From a virus: a DNA stretch of 64,000 bases. The position numbers and the translations under genes are program-made. Positions 25,440 to 33,668 of the stretch are shown one piece after another. The stretch is taken from the IMG/VR virus record IMGVR_UViG_3300023257_000008, positions 124,001 through 188,000 of that record. One strand, written 5' to 3'. Position 1 is the first letter of the stretch. Each line of letters begins with the position of its first letter. The notes beneath the pieces were generated by a model that worked only from the letters and a program-made list of their open reading frames with translations, was not told the DNA's origin and made no database searches.

Positions 25440-25779
25440 CCCCCTCCGCACGATGCAGAGCCGCAAGCCGCTCCTTGTCGATGTCCCCCAGGATCTCAGT
25501 GGCCAGTGCATCCACAGCGGCGTGGTTCTTTACACCCTCTGGGTGCCGGGTCAGCATACGGGAAACGAACTCCCTGACAAGCGCTGGGTCGGGGCACTCG
25601 TTGCACGGACACCGCTCACTGGTCACGAGGTCGATGTACCCCTGTCCCCGTGTCCGCTGGAGGATCTGGTACAACTGCGTCGTGTGCCTGGGGGTGTTGG
25701 CTCCCAGGGTATGGAGCACCCTCAGGGTCACATGGAAGTCCCTGCGGAGTTTGGCCCATTGCTCGCAACAGGTGATCAT
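25440..25779 (-). CDS. Hypothetical protein with CPCNEC motif
   Basis: About 113 residues; helical, with SERCPCNECPDPALV in the middle. ATG 25779 overlaps the stop of the preceding gene. No family recognised. Confidence 0.55.
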
Positions 25780-25967
25780 CGGATCAGCCCTTCCTTTTTT
25801 GGATCCCCACAGTCGTCTTGCAATCCGACCAACCCCGTTTTAAGGAGGTGCTCAGTCAGACGTCCTATACCATCCTCGATACCCTCACCGGGTAGAAGTT
25901 GTGCTAAGACCCACAACTCCGTGGCGAGATCCTCAATCTTCGGTATCGCTTGGTTGGCAGTTCCCAC
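25776..25967 (-). CDS. Hypothetical acidic helical protein
   Basis: 63 residues from GTG 25967, nine bases after GGAGG. Leu-rich helices (EDLATELWVLAQLL). Unknown. Confidence 0.5.
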   Translation of the reverse strand: MGTANQAIPKIEDLATELWVLAQLLPGEGIEDGIGRLTEHLLKTGLVGLQDDCGDPKKEGLIR

Positions 25968-26006
25968 CTAAGTCGTCCTCCGTTTTTTTCTCTACGGTCA
26001 CTTGAG

Positions 26007-26032
26007 CTACTCTGCGGAGTCCTCAGATGATC
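26007..26032 (-). promoter_or_regulatory. Bipartite promoter for 25776-25967
   Basis: Full match; its GAGTAG supplies the last Glu codon and stop of the upstream gene. Confidence 0.7.
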
Positions 26033-26222
26033 CCTTGATGGGAAGGACCGGGTCAAAGGGCCAGGGTTCGCTGGGACCAGCCTCACCCCTCAGTTGTTTC
26101 CCCACTGCATCCACGATGACTCCCTTAAGTTTCCTGAGTGTCTCCTCAGATGGTTCGTACTTTCCGCAGTGCAGACCGCCTGTACTGATCACGATGCGGG
26201 TCTTCTTTGTTGCGTCTGTCAT
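26007..26222 (-). CDS. Hypothetical protein ending in promoter-encoded tail
   Basis: ATG 26222 after GGAGTGATT. About 71 residues. The last residues, GSSEDSAE plus TAG, are encoded by the GATCATC-N13-GAGTAG promoter of the next gene. Function unknown. Confidence 0.55.
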   Translation of the reverse strand: MTDATKKTRIVISTGGLHCGKYEPSEETLRKLKGVIVDAVGKQLRGEAGPSEPWPFDPVLPIKGSSEDSAE

Positions 26223-26270
26223 AATCACTCCTTGGGTTCGGGCCTGTTTTTCCGGGTACCCCTACTACAT

Positions 26271-26296
26271 CTACTCTAAGGATGCCTCGGATGACC
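26271..26296 (-). promoter_or_regulatory. Bipartite promoter for 26007-26222
   Basis: GGTCATC-N13-GAGTAG, one mismatch in the distal half. Confidence 0.6.
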
Positions 26297-26480
26297 CTCT
26301 TTGCAAGGTGTCTGTGATGTCAACCTGGATGGCCCGCAACCGTCGCCGGATCAGGAGGGCCTCGTTGCGGGTCCGGGTGTCGGCTACAACGTAACCTGAA
26401 GCGTGCTTCACCTCCCAGCGTTTCGTGTCGTAGTTGAGTTCTACCCTATAGGTCAGGAAGTGGCAGTCGTGTCCGGGCAT
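26271..26480 (-). CDS. Hypothetical protein, 69 aa
   Basis: MPGHDCHFLTYRVELNYDTKRWEVKHASGYVVADT...: strands then a basic helix (LLIRRRLRAI). It ends GSSEASLE plus TAG, again from the overlapping promoter. Confidence 0.55.
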   Translation of the reverse strand: MPGHDCHFLTYRVELNYDTKRWEVKHASGYVVADTRTRNEALLIRRRLRAIQVDITDTLQRGSSEASLE

Positions 26481-26486
26481 GTTGCC

Positions 26487-27074
26487 CTAGCGGGAAAGTG
26501 GGTGCGAACCGTCGTCGGGAACTGTCCAGGCTTCATGTCGAGTCTGAAGGGAGTCCTTCTTGGTGGTCCGGCGTTCCTCGGCATCCAGCCGTCGTCGGTT
26601 TAAGACCTCCACAATGGCACACTCCACAGCGACCAAGGCTTGTTCTACAGCGGGGTTCCAAGGTCCATTCTCCCACGTCTGAGCTACACTGTCGGCTACG
26701 AGCATCCAGTGGGACCTGTTCAGATCCGAGATCGTTTTCGGGGGTGAATGCTCGGGTGTGTCAGCGATGCTAACACAAAGGCCCGAGTGCGCCCAGAACA
26801 CAAGTACACCATTCCGATAGTAGGTGAGCCGGACCTGCAACATGTCGTCACGGAGGAAGACGAAGTGGGCAGGCATGACAGACTGCTTGAACAGGTCCTG
26901 TTGGTTGAAAATGTCCCTGAAGCGTCCGACCCACTCAGGGACTCGACGGGCCTTGATGCGATTGCGGGCTGCTCGGACCCCAAGCACGATAGCCAGGATT
27001 CCGGCTGTACTAAGGACCGCCAAAAGTAAGGCCAAACCCGAACCTGATGAGGAAGCAGCACCTGAGTCTAACAT
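26487..27074 (-). CDS. Single-pass membrane protein
   Basis: ATG 27074 after GGAGAGG. 195 residues: a hydrophobic helix near residues 12-33 (LALLLAVLSTAGILAIVLGV), a basic stop-transfer (RAARNRIKARR), then a soluble alpha/beta domain. Unknown family. Confidence 0.6.
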   Translation of the reverse strand: MLDSGAASSSGSGLALLLAVLSTAGILAIVLGVRAARNRIKARRVPEWVGRFRDIFNQQDLFKQSVMPAHFVFLRDDMLQVRLTYYRNGVLVFWAHSGLCVSIADTPEHSPPKTISDLNRSHWMLVADSVAQTWENGPWNPAVEQALVAVECAIVEVLNRRRLDAEERRTTKKDSLQTRHEAWTVPDDGSHPLSR

Positions 27075-27268
27075 GTGACCTCTCCTTTGTGCCTGGCTTT
27101 GCACACCCATCCCGTCAAGTTCGAGCAAAGCCACAGGTGGGTTTCGTCCGGGAAGTGGATGGTGATTCTTCGGTCCTTGGTAGGACTACGCACGATCCGC
27201 ACACAACGAGTAAGCTGTTCCACCGAATAGTGGTGCCGAATGGGGTTGGGAAGCTCGTCAGCCCTCAT
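27068..27268 (-). CDS. Hypothetical protein, 66 aa
   Basis: MRADELPNPIRHHYSVEQL...: small, with two cysteines at the end. It overlaps both neighbours by a few bases. Unknown. Confidence 0.5.
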   Translation of the reverse strand: MRADELPNPIRHHYSVEQLTRCVRIVRSPTKDRRITIHFPDETHLWLCSNLTGWVCKARHKGEVTC

Positions 27269-27701
27269 CAGTAACCTCCGGTTCCAGTAGACCAGCAGTT
27301 TCCACGATCTGGAGGATCAGGTCGCTGACCAAGTCGGCCCGCTGTTCGTCCTCCACAACACGCTGATCCTCGGTCTGGCCTCCGGGCTCGAAGGGGTTGT
27401 CCGTGAGCACGTGCCCAAGCTCGTGTCCGAGCACCTGGAGCTTCCGCCTGGGGGAGCATCCTTCCTCGAACCAGATGTGGATCTCGTTGGTGGCTTCTTC
27501 TACCCAGCCCCAGGCCCCCATCCTTTCGATGAAGCCGAGCATGTCCTGAACGGGGACACTGACGTCGTCGCCCTCGGCGCTGACCGCCTCCATGGAGCAC
27601 TCCGTTAGGTCAACCCCGGCGTCCTCCGAGATGCTCTTGATGTAGGCGTCCCAGACGGCCTGAGCCGTGCTGTAAGGCGTTATCGAGATGCTTAGGGGCA
27701 T
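27258..27701 (-). CDS. Zinc metallopeptidase-like protein (HExxH)
   Basis: 147 residues with LGHELGHVL (HExxH) preceded by EEGCSPRRKLQV and followed by an acidic segment that may give the third ligand (VVEDEQRADLVSDL). The layout resembles ImmA/IrrE-type small metallopeptidases, which in mobile elements often cleave regulators. The substrate is not visible. No HTH is fused. Confidence 0.65.
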   Translation of the reverse strand: MPLSISITPYSTAQAVWDAYIKSISEDAGVDLTECSMEAVSAEGDDVSVPVQDMLGFIERMGAWGWVEEATNEIHIWFEEGCSPRRKLQVLGHELGHVLTDNPFEPGGQTEDQRVVEDEQRADLVSDLILQIVETAGLLEPEVTDEG

Positions 27702-28114
27702 GGGCCGGGCTCTTTGCGGGAGGCGTGCTTGGCCAGGGCTGTTTCCAGTCTGTCCACGGCGATCGTGGGCACCTTGACGGGATGAGTCTGGCCCCGGAGT
27801 AAAATGACGTCGGATCTTATCTTGGGATCATGATAGACCGCTTCGACGGATGGCATATGTATCCACCCAAAGTCCACGATGAAGGTCAGGTGCCTGAACT
27901 CAAGGGCGTCCCTCAGTTCCCGCCTGAAGTTCGCATCCCCCATTGCAGGGATGGGGATGATATGGGTGTGTCCATCAAGGAGCATCACCGTGCGGTACTT
28001 GCCCGTCCCGTTCTTCTTGTCCGTGAAGACCGCTAGGACACGTCGGGGAATGAGCCATCCGAGTTCCTTGTACTGTCGTAGCAGTTCCTTGGGGTGTCGT
28101 AGCATGTGGCTCAT
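27692..28114 (-). CDS. Hypothetical protein
   Basis: ATG 28114 after GGAG. 140 residues, MSHMLRHPKELLRQYKELGW..., with repeated His and a strand-rich core (TVMLLDGHTHIIPIPA, VILLRGQTHPVKVP). Unknown family. Confidence 0.55.
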   Translation of the reverse strand: MSHMLRHPKELLRQYKELGWLIPRRVLAVFTDKKNGTGKYRTVMLLDGHTHIIPIPAMGDANFRRELRDALEFRHLTFIVDFGWIHMPSVEAVYHDPKIRSDVILLRGQTHPVKVPTIAVDRLETALAKHASRKEPGPCP

Positions 28115-28152
28115 TGGATGCTCCTTGTCCGGGTCTTTGTCCCTCACACACT

Positions 28153-28178
28153 CTACTCAGCCACTGGCCAGGATGATC
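28153..28178 (-). promoter_or_regulatory. Bipartite promoter for 27692-28114
   Basis: Full GATCATC-N13-GAGTAG match. Confidence 0.7.
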
Positions 28179-28185
28179 CCGGCAG

Positions 28186-28437
28186 CTACCTCTGGCGGCG
28201 GTTGTATTCCTGGACCAAGATGTTGAGCACCCGGACGGCTTTGTCGACCTTCACGTCCCCGGCAGTGGACCGCATGTCCTCCAGGGCCTTGTGGACATCA
28301 GCGACGGCGTCCCGCATGATCAGGTCCGTGGCTTGGCGTGCGCCCTTTGCGTCCGCACGTAGGCCCAGGATCCAACGGACGAAGAAGTATGCCCCGACTG
28401 CGACGAGGATGATAACGATGGCGACGAGAAGTGGCAT
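28186..28437 (-). CDS. Small membrane-anchored protein
   Basis: 83 residues: N-terminal hydrophobic helix (LLVAIVIILVAVGAYFFV) then an amphipathic helical tail. AAGGAGG precedes ATG 28437. Confidence 0.6.
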   Translation of the reverse strand: MPLLVAIVIILVAVGAYFFVRWILGLRADAKGARQATDLIMRDAVADVHKALEDMRSTAGDVKVDKAVRVLNILVQEYNRRQR

Positions 28438-28439
28438 TT

Positions 28440-28635
28440 CAGTCCTCCTTAAGTAGTTTCCACACGGGCCGATCAAAGACGAACCCGTAGCTTGCGACCT
28501 TACCCGTGTCCTCGAAAAGTCCGCTGGCCAGGAGAGCCCTGATCAGCGGGTGTTTGATGTCGTGATGCAGGATGAAAGCATTCGGGTCCAGGGTTTGCAC
28601 CAAGTCTCTTACACAGATGGAGAGGGTGGCGTAAA
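28440..28635 (-). pseudogene. 3' fragment of a gene cut by the IS607-type element
   Basis: The minus-strand frame VYATLSICVRDLVQTLDP...LLASGLFEDTGKVASYGF...WKLLKED ends in TGA at 28440 but has no start; it begins right at the GG of the element's right end (28636-28637). The lost 5' part should lie beyond the left end near 30.8-30.9 kb. Confidence 0.55.
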
Positions 28636-28649
28636 CCGTTCCTCAAAAC

Positions 28650-30074
28650 CTACTTGAATCTACTAGGCATCAAGTTTGAAGCTGTGCCGCTGCCAGACGA
28701 ATCTGATCCAACGGTAGTAAGCCTCCGGCCCAACGGTAAGGGCTCGAATGACGGTTGCTCTTTTCGCCCGAATCCCAAGGAACTGGTCCGTCGAAGACGG
28801 AATCGCTCTCTCAGCACTCGTTTTACGCCTCGTGGGTGATCACCAGTTCCAATGTGTTCGTTCCCAGAACGTCTGAGCACACCAGCACTTCCTACCCAAT
28901 CAGCGTGAGCCTTCCTGCCACAACAGCGGCAACGGAACCTTATTGAACTTCGGTTTCCTCGATGAACATAACCACAAGAAGGACACTCCTGCGACGTGTA
29001 AGCAGGGTTCACTTTCTTTGTTGGAGCCTTCCTTTCCAAGTTGATCTGTAACGCCCTGTAAGCGAACCGCTTTTGACCCCGGCAACCTCGAAGATCAAGA
29101 TCTTCGACTACGAACACCGTCTCGGGATGACGGGCGATGAGGGTATTCACCACACGACCCGTTTCTGTCTTGATCAACCCACTCAACTTGCTCTCAAGGT
29201 GATCTAACCTTGGACTGTTGTCTTTCAAATCCTGTCGTTGGCGATTTGCTCGGAGATTTCTGACACGAGCATAGAGCTTATCGAATTTGGGCTTGACGTG
29301 CTCACCATAGGTCACTCCATCTGAGGTAGCTGCAAGGACGTTCAGACCAACGTCAACGCCCAACTTAGGCCAACCCTCCTGTGCTTCAGGAACGGCCCAC
29401 TCGGCCTTGCTGACAGCTTCAAAGCGCCAGAAGCCTCGCTTGGTCTTGCGGACCGAAATGCCTTTACTGACCTGATCAGCCTGTTGGATGTAAGGATTCC
29501 CAACGAGGGGTAACCAGACGGACTTACGAGCTTCTAACGAGGATACTCTCAGCCAGAAATCCCCGAGAGGGGCCTTCGATGTATCTTCCAATCGAGCCGT
29601 CATCTCCGACAACCTCATGGGTAGGTTGTTTCTTACGATAGGCTTATTACCTCCGTAGGTGTCCAACAGGGTGTGGTAGGCGTCGAGATGGTCTTGAGTA
29701 ATAACTTTCCACGGTTTACTGATGGACTTCAATCCGATGACATAGAGTGCTTTGGCATCCTGATCGGTAAGGGTACCGTCATGCTTAAGGTTGGTAATGG
29801 TTGGCTTCAACTTACGAGCATAAGTAGCTTTCGCCCAAGCGCTCACGATTTGTATTGCATGGTCTCGTGCGTTCTTTTCGATCTGAGACGTAAGGTTGGT
29901 GGCCCGTGGGAAGAACGTTTGTTTGGCGGCTTTCGGGAGATTATAGACCCGCTGGTCAAGCATCGTTTGTACGCAGATACGGACGTACTTGACGTAGGCA
30001 TTGTGTAGGACTTCCAACTTGTCGATTTTGGACTGATTGGTATCTTTATGAAGTCGGAAGATGCGACATTTCAT
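28650..30074 (-). CDS. tnpB: TnpB RNA-guided endonuclease
   Basis: 474 residues, near-identical to the copy at 8569. RuvC-I in LGVDVGLNVLA, RuvC-II in FVVEDLDLRG, zinc ribbon CPSCGYVHRG...CRCCGRK, RuvC-III in HADWVGS. ATG 30074 overlaps the recombinase stop. The C-terminal ~100 codons overlap the putative omega RNA (about 28636-28950), so the functional C-terminus is uncertain. Confidence 0.9.
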   Translation of the reverse strand: MKCRIFRLHKDTNQSKIDKLEVLHNAYVKYVRICVQTMLDQRVYNLPKAAKQTFFPRATNLTSQIEKNARDHAIQIVSAWAKATYARKLKPTITNLKHDGTLTDQDAKALYVIGLKSISKPWKVITQDHLDAYHTLLDTYGGNKPIVRNNLPMRLSEMTARLEDTSKAPLGDFWLRVSSLEARKSVWLPLVGNPYIQQADQVSKGISVRKTKRGFWRFEAVSKAEWAVPEAQEGWPKLGVDVGLNVLAATSDGVTYGEHVKPKFDKLYARVRNLRANRQRQDLKDNSPRLDHLESKLSGLIKTETGRVVNTLIARHPETVFVVEDLDLRGCRGQKRFAYRALQINLERKAPTKKVNPAYTSQECPSCGYVHRGNRSSIRFRCRCCGRKAHADWVGSAGVLRRSGNEHIGTGDHPRGVKRVLRERFRLRRTSSLGFGRKEQPSFEPLPLGRRLTTVGSDSSGSGTASNLMPSRFK

Positions 30075-30712
30075 TTGACTGTCTCTGCCGCTTCTGCTGC
30101 TTTCTTGGCCTTACGTCGTTCTGCCGAACGTTTGCCATAAATCTTAGCGGAGAACGACGACATGAGCGTCAAAATGTCTTCGACCAACTCTTCCTGATAG
30201 CCTTTGCCAAGGACTTCTTGTGTCCACTCGATGGTGACACCATGACTGTTGAAGTAAGCATTGACCAGATTGAACCCGAAGCGAGTCAGGCGGTCTTTGT
30301 GTTCAACAACCACCCTATCTATTTCATGGGCATTGACCAGTTTGAACAACTTTCGGAGTTTTGGGCGTGTGTCTGACATGCCCGACCCAACGTCTTGAAG
30401 CACTTCGACCAACTTGTACTGCTTCGTGATGCTGTGTATCGTGACCCGTCCAGCCTGACGTTCAAGATCGCCTGACTTTTTCTGATCGTGGCTGGACACA
30501 CGGCAGTAGATAACAACTCGTTCCGTTTGCTGTTTATCGATTGGGAGATTGCCCAGCAACCTGTCAATGTCTGATTGCTTGAAACGGCGATGCCCACCCA
30601 CGGTGCGAACGTGAGGGATCTTGTCTTCATCAGCCCAGTCCCGAAGCGTATTCCGGTGAACACCAAGAGCTTCGGCTGCTTTGGTGAGAGCTAGGAGACG
30701 ATCAGTCAGCAT
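30071..30712 (-). CDS. tnpA: IS607-family serine recombinase
   Basis: N-terminal MerR-like HTH (LTKAAEALGVHRNTLRDWAD, then GGHRRFKQSDIDRLL) and a resolvase domain with the nucleophile in YCRVSSHDQ, VGSGMSDTRPKL and EHKDRLTRFGFNL. Start chosen at ATG 30712 (GAGATGAGG before it); ATG 30718 is an alternative. Coupled to tnpB by a 4-base overlap. Confidence 0.9.
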   Translation of the reverse strand: MLTDRLLALTKAAEALGVHRNTLRDWADEDKIPHVRTVGGHRRFKQSDIDRLLGNLPIDKQQTERVVIYCRVSSHDQKKSGDLERQAGRVTIHSITKQYKLVEVLQDVGSGMSDTRPKLRKLFKLVNAHEIDRVVVEHKDRLTRFGFNLVNAYFNSHGVTIEWTQEVLGKGYQEELVEDILTLMSSFSAKIYGKRSAERRKAKKAAEAAETVK

Positions 30713-30908
30713 CCTCATCTCCCGCATCAGGTATGGGAAACACCAGTCCTTGATCTTCAAAGACCTTGCGCCACCTGTTGTACTGTTGTTGGAACTCTTC
30801 GACGGTAGGCACCTCATCGGGATCAAACGGAATGGGGTGTGGGATCACCCGTCCATCAGACGTTTCAAATTCGGTTGTGGTCACTCGGACGATCATGGTT
30901 CGTTTCAT
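30702..30908 (-). CDS. Small protein upstream of the IS607 recombinase
   Basis: 68 residues: MKRTMIVRVTTTEFETSDG...FDPDEVPTVEEFQQQYNRW. Its stop overlaps the recombinase start. It may be an accessory gene of the element, or its first ~20 codons may be the missing 5' end of the gene truncated at 28635 (joining at CGG/G gives an open frame). Undecided. Confidence 0.5.
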   Translation of the reverse strand: MKRTMIVRVTTTEFETSDGRVIPHPIPFDPDEVPTVEEFQQQYNRWRKVFEDQGLVFPIPDAGDEDAD

Positions 30909-30909
30909 G

Positions 30910-30932
30910 CCTCCACTATACCAACGTGGAGG
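30910..30932 (-). promoter_or_regulatory. Hairpin covering the ribosome-binding site
   Basis: CCTCCAC (30910-30916) and GTGGAGG (30926-30932) form a 7-bp stem with a 9-base loop. On the minus strand the GGAGG lies in the 3' arm immediately before ATG 30908, so the hairpin could limit translation of that gene. Confidence 0.45.
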
Positions 30933-30986
30933 TTATAAAAGGATCACCGAGAAAAAAGGAGAGTCAGGTAGGTTTTTGGTTGCTGC

Positions 30987-31136
30987 TCATGCACCCTTGG
31001 TGCCCCCGACGACGTGTTTGAGCGTACCCGTGCGCTTGCAATAGTAGATGTCGCCGTCTTCGGTCACGATAACCAGGAAGTTGTCGGCACGCAGGACCTT
31101 GACCGTCGCTCGCTTGGATTCATACTCGTGGGCCAT
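30987..31136 (-). CDS. Small hypothetical protein, 49 aa
   Basis: MAHEYESKRATVKVLRADNF...: ATG 31136 after AGGAGG, beta-rich (LVIVTEDGDIYYCKR). The longer frame upstream is a shadow of 31156-31494. A GAGTAG element lies at 31156-31161 without a good distal half. Confidence 0.6.
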   Translation of the reverse strand: MAHEYESKRATVKVLRADNFLVIVTEDGDIYYCKRTGTLKHVVGGTKGA

Positions 31137-31155
31137 TGTGTTCCTCCTATCCCGT

Positions 31156-31494
31156 CTACTCGTCAGAGTCCTTGGGTGGGTATTGCTGCTCCAGGATACC
31201 CCGGAAGTGGGTGACCTGGGCGGTGGCTTTCCTGATGGTTTTGTCCCCCGCCTCGATCTGACGCTGGAGCCACTCCTCCGTGAGGTACGCATCGAGAACA
31301 GCCTCGACCGTGGTTCCCCGGTACTGATCTGACCAGTTGCACTCCTGGCCAATTCTGTCCCGGAGTAGTTCCATCTCCTTCTTGAGGGTTGATCCCGGCG
31401 TGATTTCCAGGACGACGAGGACCCAGGCTGAGTGGCCCCAGGAGTGACCTGTACAGTACCGAACGGTGATGTACCTTGTTTCTTGTGCAGCCAT
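31156..31494 (-). CDS. Hypothetical protein
   Basis: 112 residues: strand-rich start (RYITVRYCTGHSWGHSAWVLVVL) then charged helices. The stop TAG belongs to the GAGTAG element of the next gene. AGGAGG site present. Confidence 0.6.
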   Translation of the reverse strand: MAAQETRYITVRYCTGHSWGHSAWVLVVLEITPGSTLKKEMELLRDRIGQECNWSDQYRGTTVEAVLDAYLTEEWLQRQIEAGDKTIRKATAQVTHFRGILEQQYPPKDSDE

Positions 31495-31511
31495 GAAGCC
31501 TCCTACCCTGT

Positions 31512-31537
31512 CTACTCAGACAGAGGCACCGATAATC
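31512..31537 (-). promoter_or_regulatory. Bipartite promoter for 31156-31494
   Basis: GATTATC-N13-GAGTAG: one mismatch, correct spacing. Confidence 0.6.
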
Positions 31538-31540
31538 TCT

Positions 31541-31834
31541 CTAGTCCGGTGGGAGGTGCTCGTTGTGGACTTTCCTGAGCCTGTTCTGGGCAACCACGAA
31601 CCTGGTAGCCAGCTTTGAGTCACTGAGGCACCTGTCCCAACCACTAAGTTCAGCCATTACGAAACGGCGAGCTTCCAGTTCTTCCTGCATCCCCTGGATT
31701 GCTGTCATCAGTGTTCGACCTGTCTCCGTCAGGGGGTTGACCGTGCAAGGTGTGGGCATCGTAACGAGAGCGGCTGCGCCCAGTACGTTGAAAGCCTCTT
31801 GAATTTCAGCATCGGTCGGTCGTTCCCTACTCAT
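31541..31834 (-). CDS. Hypothetical helical protein
   Basis: MSRERPTDAEIQEAFNVLG...: ATG 31834 preferred over 31840 because GGAG abuts the latter. About 97 residues, helical. Unknown. Confidence 0.55.
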   Translation of the reverse strand: MSRERPTDAEIQEAFNVLGAAALVTMPTPCTVNPLTETGRTLMTAIQGMQEELEARRFVMAELSGWDRCLSDSKLATRFVVAQNRLRKVHNEHLPPD

Positions 31835-31836
31835 CG

Positions 31837-32349
31837 TCATCTCCTTACAGCCTGGGTGCAGGCTGTCTTGATCGCTTCCTGTACCATCCAGATCGTGTCG
31901 TATCCGACTCCCGTGAACCGGAGGCTATTACTACGGGTTACCATTTCCCACCGTTTGGTGTGGACATTCACTGAACCGTCCCACGTCCCCCGCCGGATCA
32001 CCCGCTCACCATCCCGGTTGGGGGCTTCAAGTGCAGCCAGTTGCAACAACTGACAGGCCCAAGCCCGTGCCGTTGACGGGGCGTATATAATGTCAGCTTT
32101 GCCCTGACGGAGACGCACCCGCCCCTTATCCGTGAGGGTGATGCGGACGGGGTGTTTGTTGTGCACGTCGATGGTCCTCATCAGGTCACCTTTGGGTTGT
32201 ACGGGACGGACGGAAACGAAAAGCCTCCCATGATCTCCTTGCTCCATCGGGACACAGAACCTGCCGCCACCCTCACGAACAACATGGCTCTCGGGATAGC
32301 GTTCGTTAGGCCACAGGATTGCTTCGTGCTGCCGCTCCCTCATCAACAT
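31837..32349 (-). CDS. Hypothetical protein
   Basis: Possible starts at 32349, 32343 and an internal MRTIDVHNKHPVRITLTD. About 170 residues; the C-terminal half (AWACQLLQLAALEAPNRDG...RWEMVTRSN) is strand-rich. It follows the YKVV-family gene directly. Unknown. Confidence 0.5.
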   Translation of the reverse strand: MLMRERQHEAILWPNERYPESHVVREGGGRFCVPMEQGDHGRLFVSVRPVQPKGDLMRTIDVHNKHPVRITLTDKGRVRLRQGKADIIYAPSTARAWACQLLQLAALEAPNRDGERVIRRGTWDGSVNVHTKRWEMVTRSNSLRFTGVGYDTIWMVQEAIKTACTQAVRR

Positions 32350-32353
32350 AGCT

Positions 32354-32764
32354 CTAAACCCGTTCGAGGAGCTTGACTCGCTTGTACATCGCCGTCCCCT
32401 TGGGCGTGGTACGCAGGAAAGGGAAGGACCAGTTCCAACCCCATTTGAGGGGCTTTCGCATAACATCCCAGAAGGCTTTGAAATCCTTGGGTCTTCCCTT
32501 TACGACGTAACCCAGGATGTGGGTCTTTACCCGGATGGACTTCTCGGTCTGACACTGCCAGATCTCGGTGTCATCCTTGAATTTCTCACTGCTACAGAAG
32601 ACTTTGGCATCATAAAGAGTTCTGAACACAAAGAGACCAGTCTCGGCCTCAGCCCAACGGTTCGGGATGTACCGTTTCCGCCAGCCCCGACATCGGACGG
32701 CGGCGGAATAGAGTTTGCCTTCGCCTGCTACGGAAACGACCTTGTAGAAGCTCCTCTGTGCCAT
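32354..32764 (-). CDS. YKVV/GLFVF family protein
   Basis: ATG 32764 after GGAG. SFYKVVSVAG, YIPNRWAEAETGLFVFRT, TEIWQCQTE, FW, and PKGTAMYKRVKLLERV show the whole family signature. The fourth and most distant copy in the window, 21 kb from the tandem pair. Confidence 0.7.
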   Translation of the reverse strand: MAQRSFYKVVSVAGEGKLYSAAVRCRGWRKRYIPNRWAEAETGLFVFRTLYDAKVFCSSEKFKDDTEIWQCQTEKSIRVKTHILGYVVKGRPKDFKAFWDVMRKPLKWGWNWSFPFLRTTPKGTAMYKRVKLLERV

Positions 32765-32780
32765 TCTAGTTCTCCTTCTG

Positions 32781-32990
32781 TCAATACGACCCGAACCGGA
32801 AAGATTTGAAGCAGCACTCACTACCAATCTCAGCAGCATGGAAGCCCAGTTTGTTCAGTTTTGCTGTGTCATCCTCGGACACATCTTCGGGATCGATACC
32901 GACGTAGAGAATGTCGTGTCCGCAACACGTGGGAGACTGTGGGTTCCCGTACTCTTTGAGGATCTGGAGCGCTTCAATCAGGTCACCCAT
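32781..32990 (-). CDS. Hypothetical protein, 69 aa
   Basis: ATG 32990 after AGGAGG. MGDLIEALQILKEYG...CCGHDILYVGIDPEDVSEDD...: helix then strand, CC pairs that could bind metal. Unknown. Confidence 0.55.
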   Translation of the reverse strand: MGDLIEALQILKEYGNPQSPTCCGHDILYVGIDPEDVSEDDTAKLNKLGFHAAEIGSECCFKSFRFGSY

Positions 32991-33411
32991 CGGTTTCCTC
33001 CTGATCAATCAGGGCCATCCCGTCGTTCTGGAACAACAGCTTGGCTCTCCGTTCCTTGACGTGTCGGCCTCGGAACCACCAGTCAGCCCCGAACTCAGAC
33101 CCGAGGGAAAGAAGGGAACACATCACCCAGGTCAGCACGGGCCACCACCAGTTTATGTTCAGTTTGGCAATGGCCCCCAGGACCGTCCCGATGAGGACCC
33201 CTACCGTAATGAAGATTATGCCACGGAAGGGAGAGGTCCAGGGGATGACCAGGAGTCTTAACGCTCCCTCCTTCATCTCAGCGTCGTACACCGTGAACTT
33301 GGTCCCGTCGAGGGTGGCGTGCCCCCTGTTGAGGGACTGCAGCCCCAGGTTCAAAGGGGTTAGCCCCCGTTCCTCCACCATCCAGGGTGACACCCCAATC
33401 CAGGTAGCCAT
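32983..33411 (-). CDS. Two-helix membrane protein, paralogue of 33669-34091
   Basis: 142 residues: soluble N-terminus, two membrane helices (IIFITVGVLIGTVLGAIA, WPVLTWVMCSLLSLG), then GRHVKERRAKLLFQNDG, which matches GRHKKEWLDKFLRDNG in the gene at 33669. The pair arose by duplication. Function unknown. Confidence 0.65.
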   Translation of the reverse strand: MATWIGVSPWMVEERGLTPLNLGLQSLNRGHATLDGTKFTVYDAEMKEGALRLLVIPWTSPFRGIIFITVGVLIGTVLGAIAKLNINWWWPVLTWVMCSLLSLGSEFGADWWFRGRHVKERRAKLLFQNDGMALIDQEETDG

Positions 33412-33668
33412 CAGTCCTCTTCCTCCTCCTGCTCTACGGGACGTAGCACGTCCCCGAGTCTTTTATGCAGGCAATGCTGACACAGATCGGCCCTGAAGGT
33501 CTCCATGTCCCCGAAGACCGAGCTATAGCCCCCGGTAAAACAGATGGTGATGGCTTCCTGAGCATCCAACTCATCTTCCGCTGTGGGTCCGATGTCTTTA
33601 CCGCACAGGTCACATTTGATTTCGGTGATAACCGTGGTCTCCACCATTTGCTTGGTGAGTTTTCTCAT
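33411..33668 (-). CDS. Zinc-ribbon protein
   Basis: 85 residues: CDLCGKDIG...CQHC, two CxxC pairs ~40 residues apart, ending in an acidic tail. Lies between the two paralogous membrane protein genes. Confidence 0.65.
   Translation of the reverse strand: MRKLTKQMVETTVITEIKCDLCGKDIGPTAEDELDAQEAITICFTGGYSSVFGDMETFRADLCQHCLHKRLGDVLRPVEQEEEED

Larger units (their letters stand above)
28636..30900 (-). mobile_element. IS607-type element, full-length family member
   Basis: Right end (28636, GAGGAACGG in minus orientation) matches the other three family copies. It carries tnpB and an IS607 recombinase. The left end is not fixed; it may lie inside or just upstream of 30702-30908. This is the only copy of this family with a recombinase and probably the source of activity for the shorter copies. 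Confidence 0.75.

Noticed and set aside
28440-30908. Exact reconstruction of the gene interrupted by the full IS607-type element
   Set aside because: More than one GG join gives an open frame, so I could not choose the left end with confidence.
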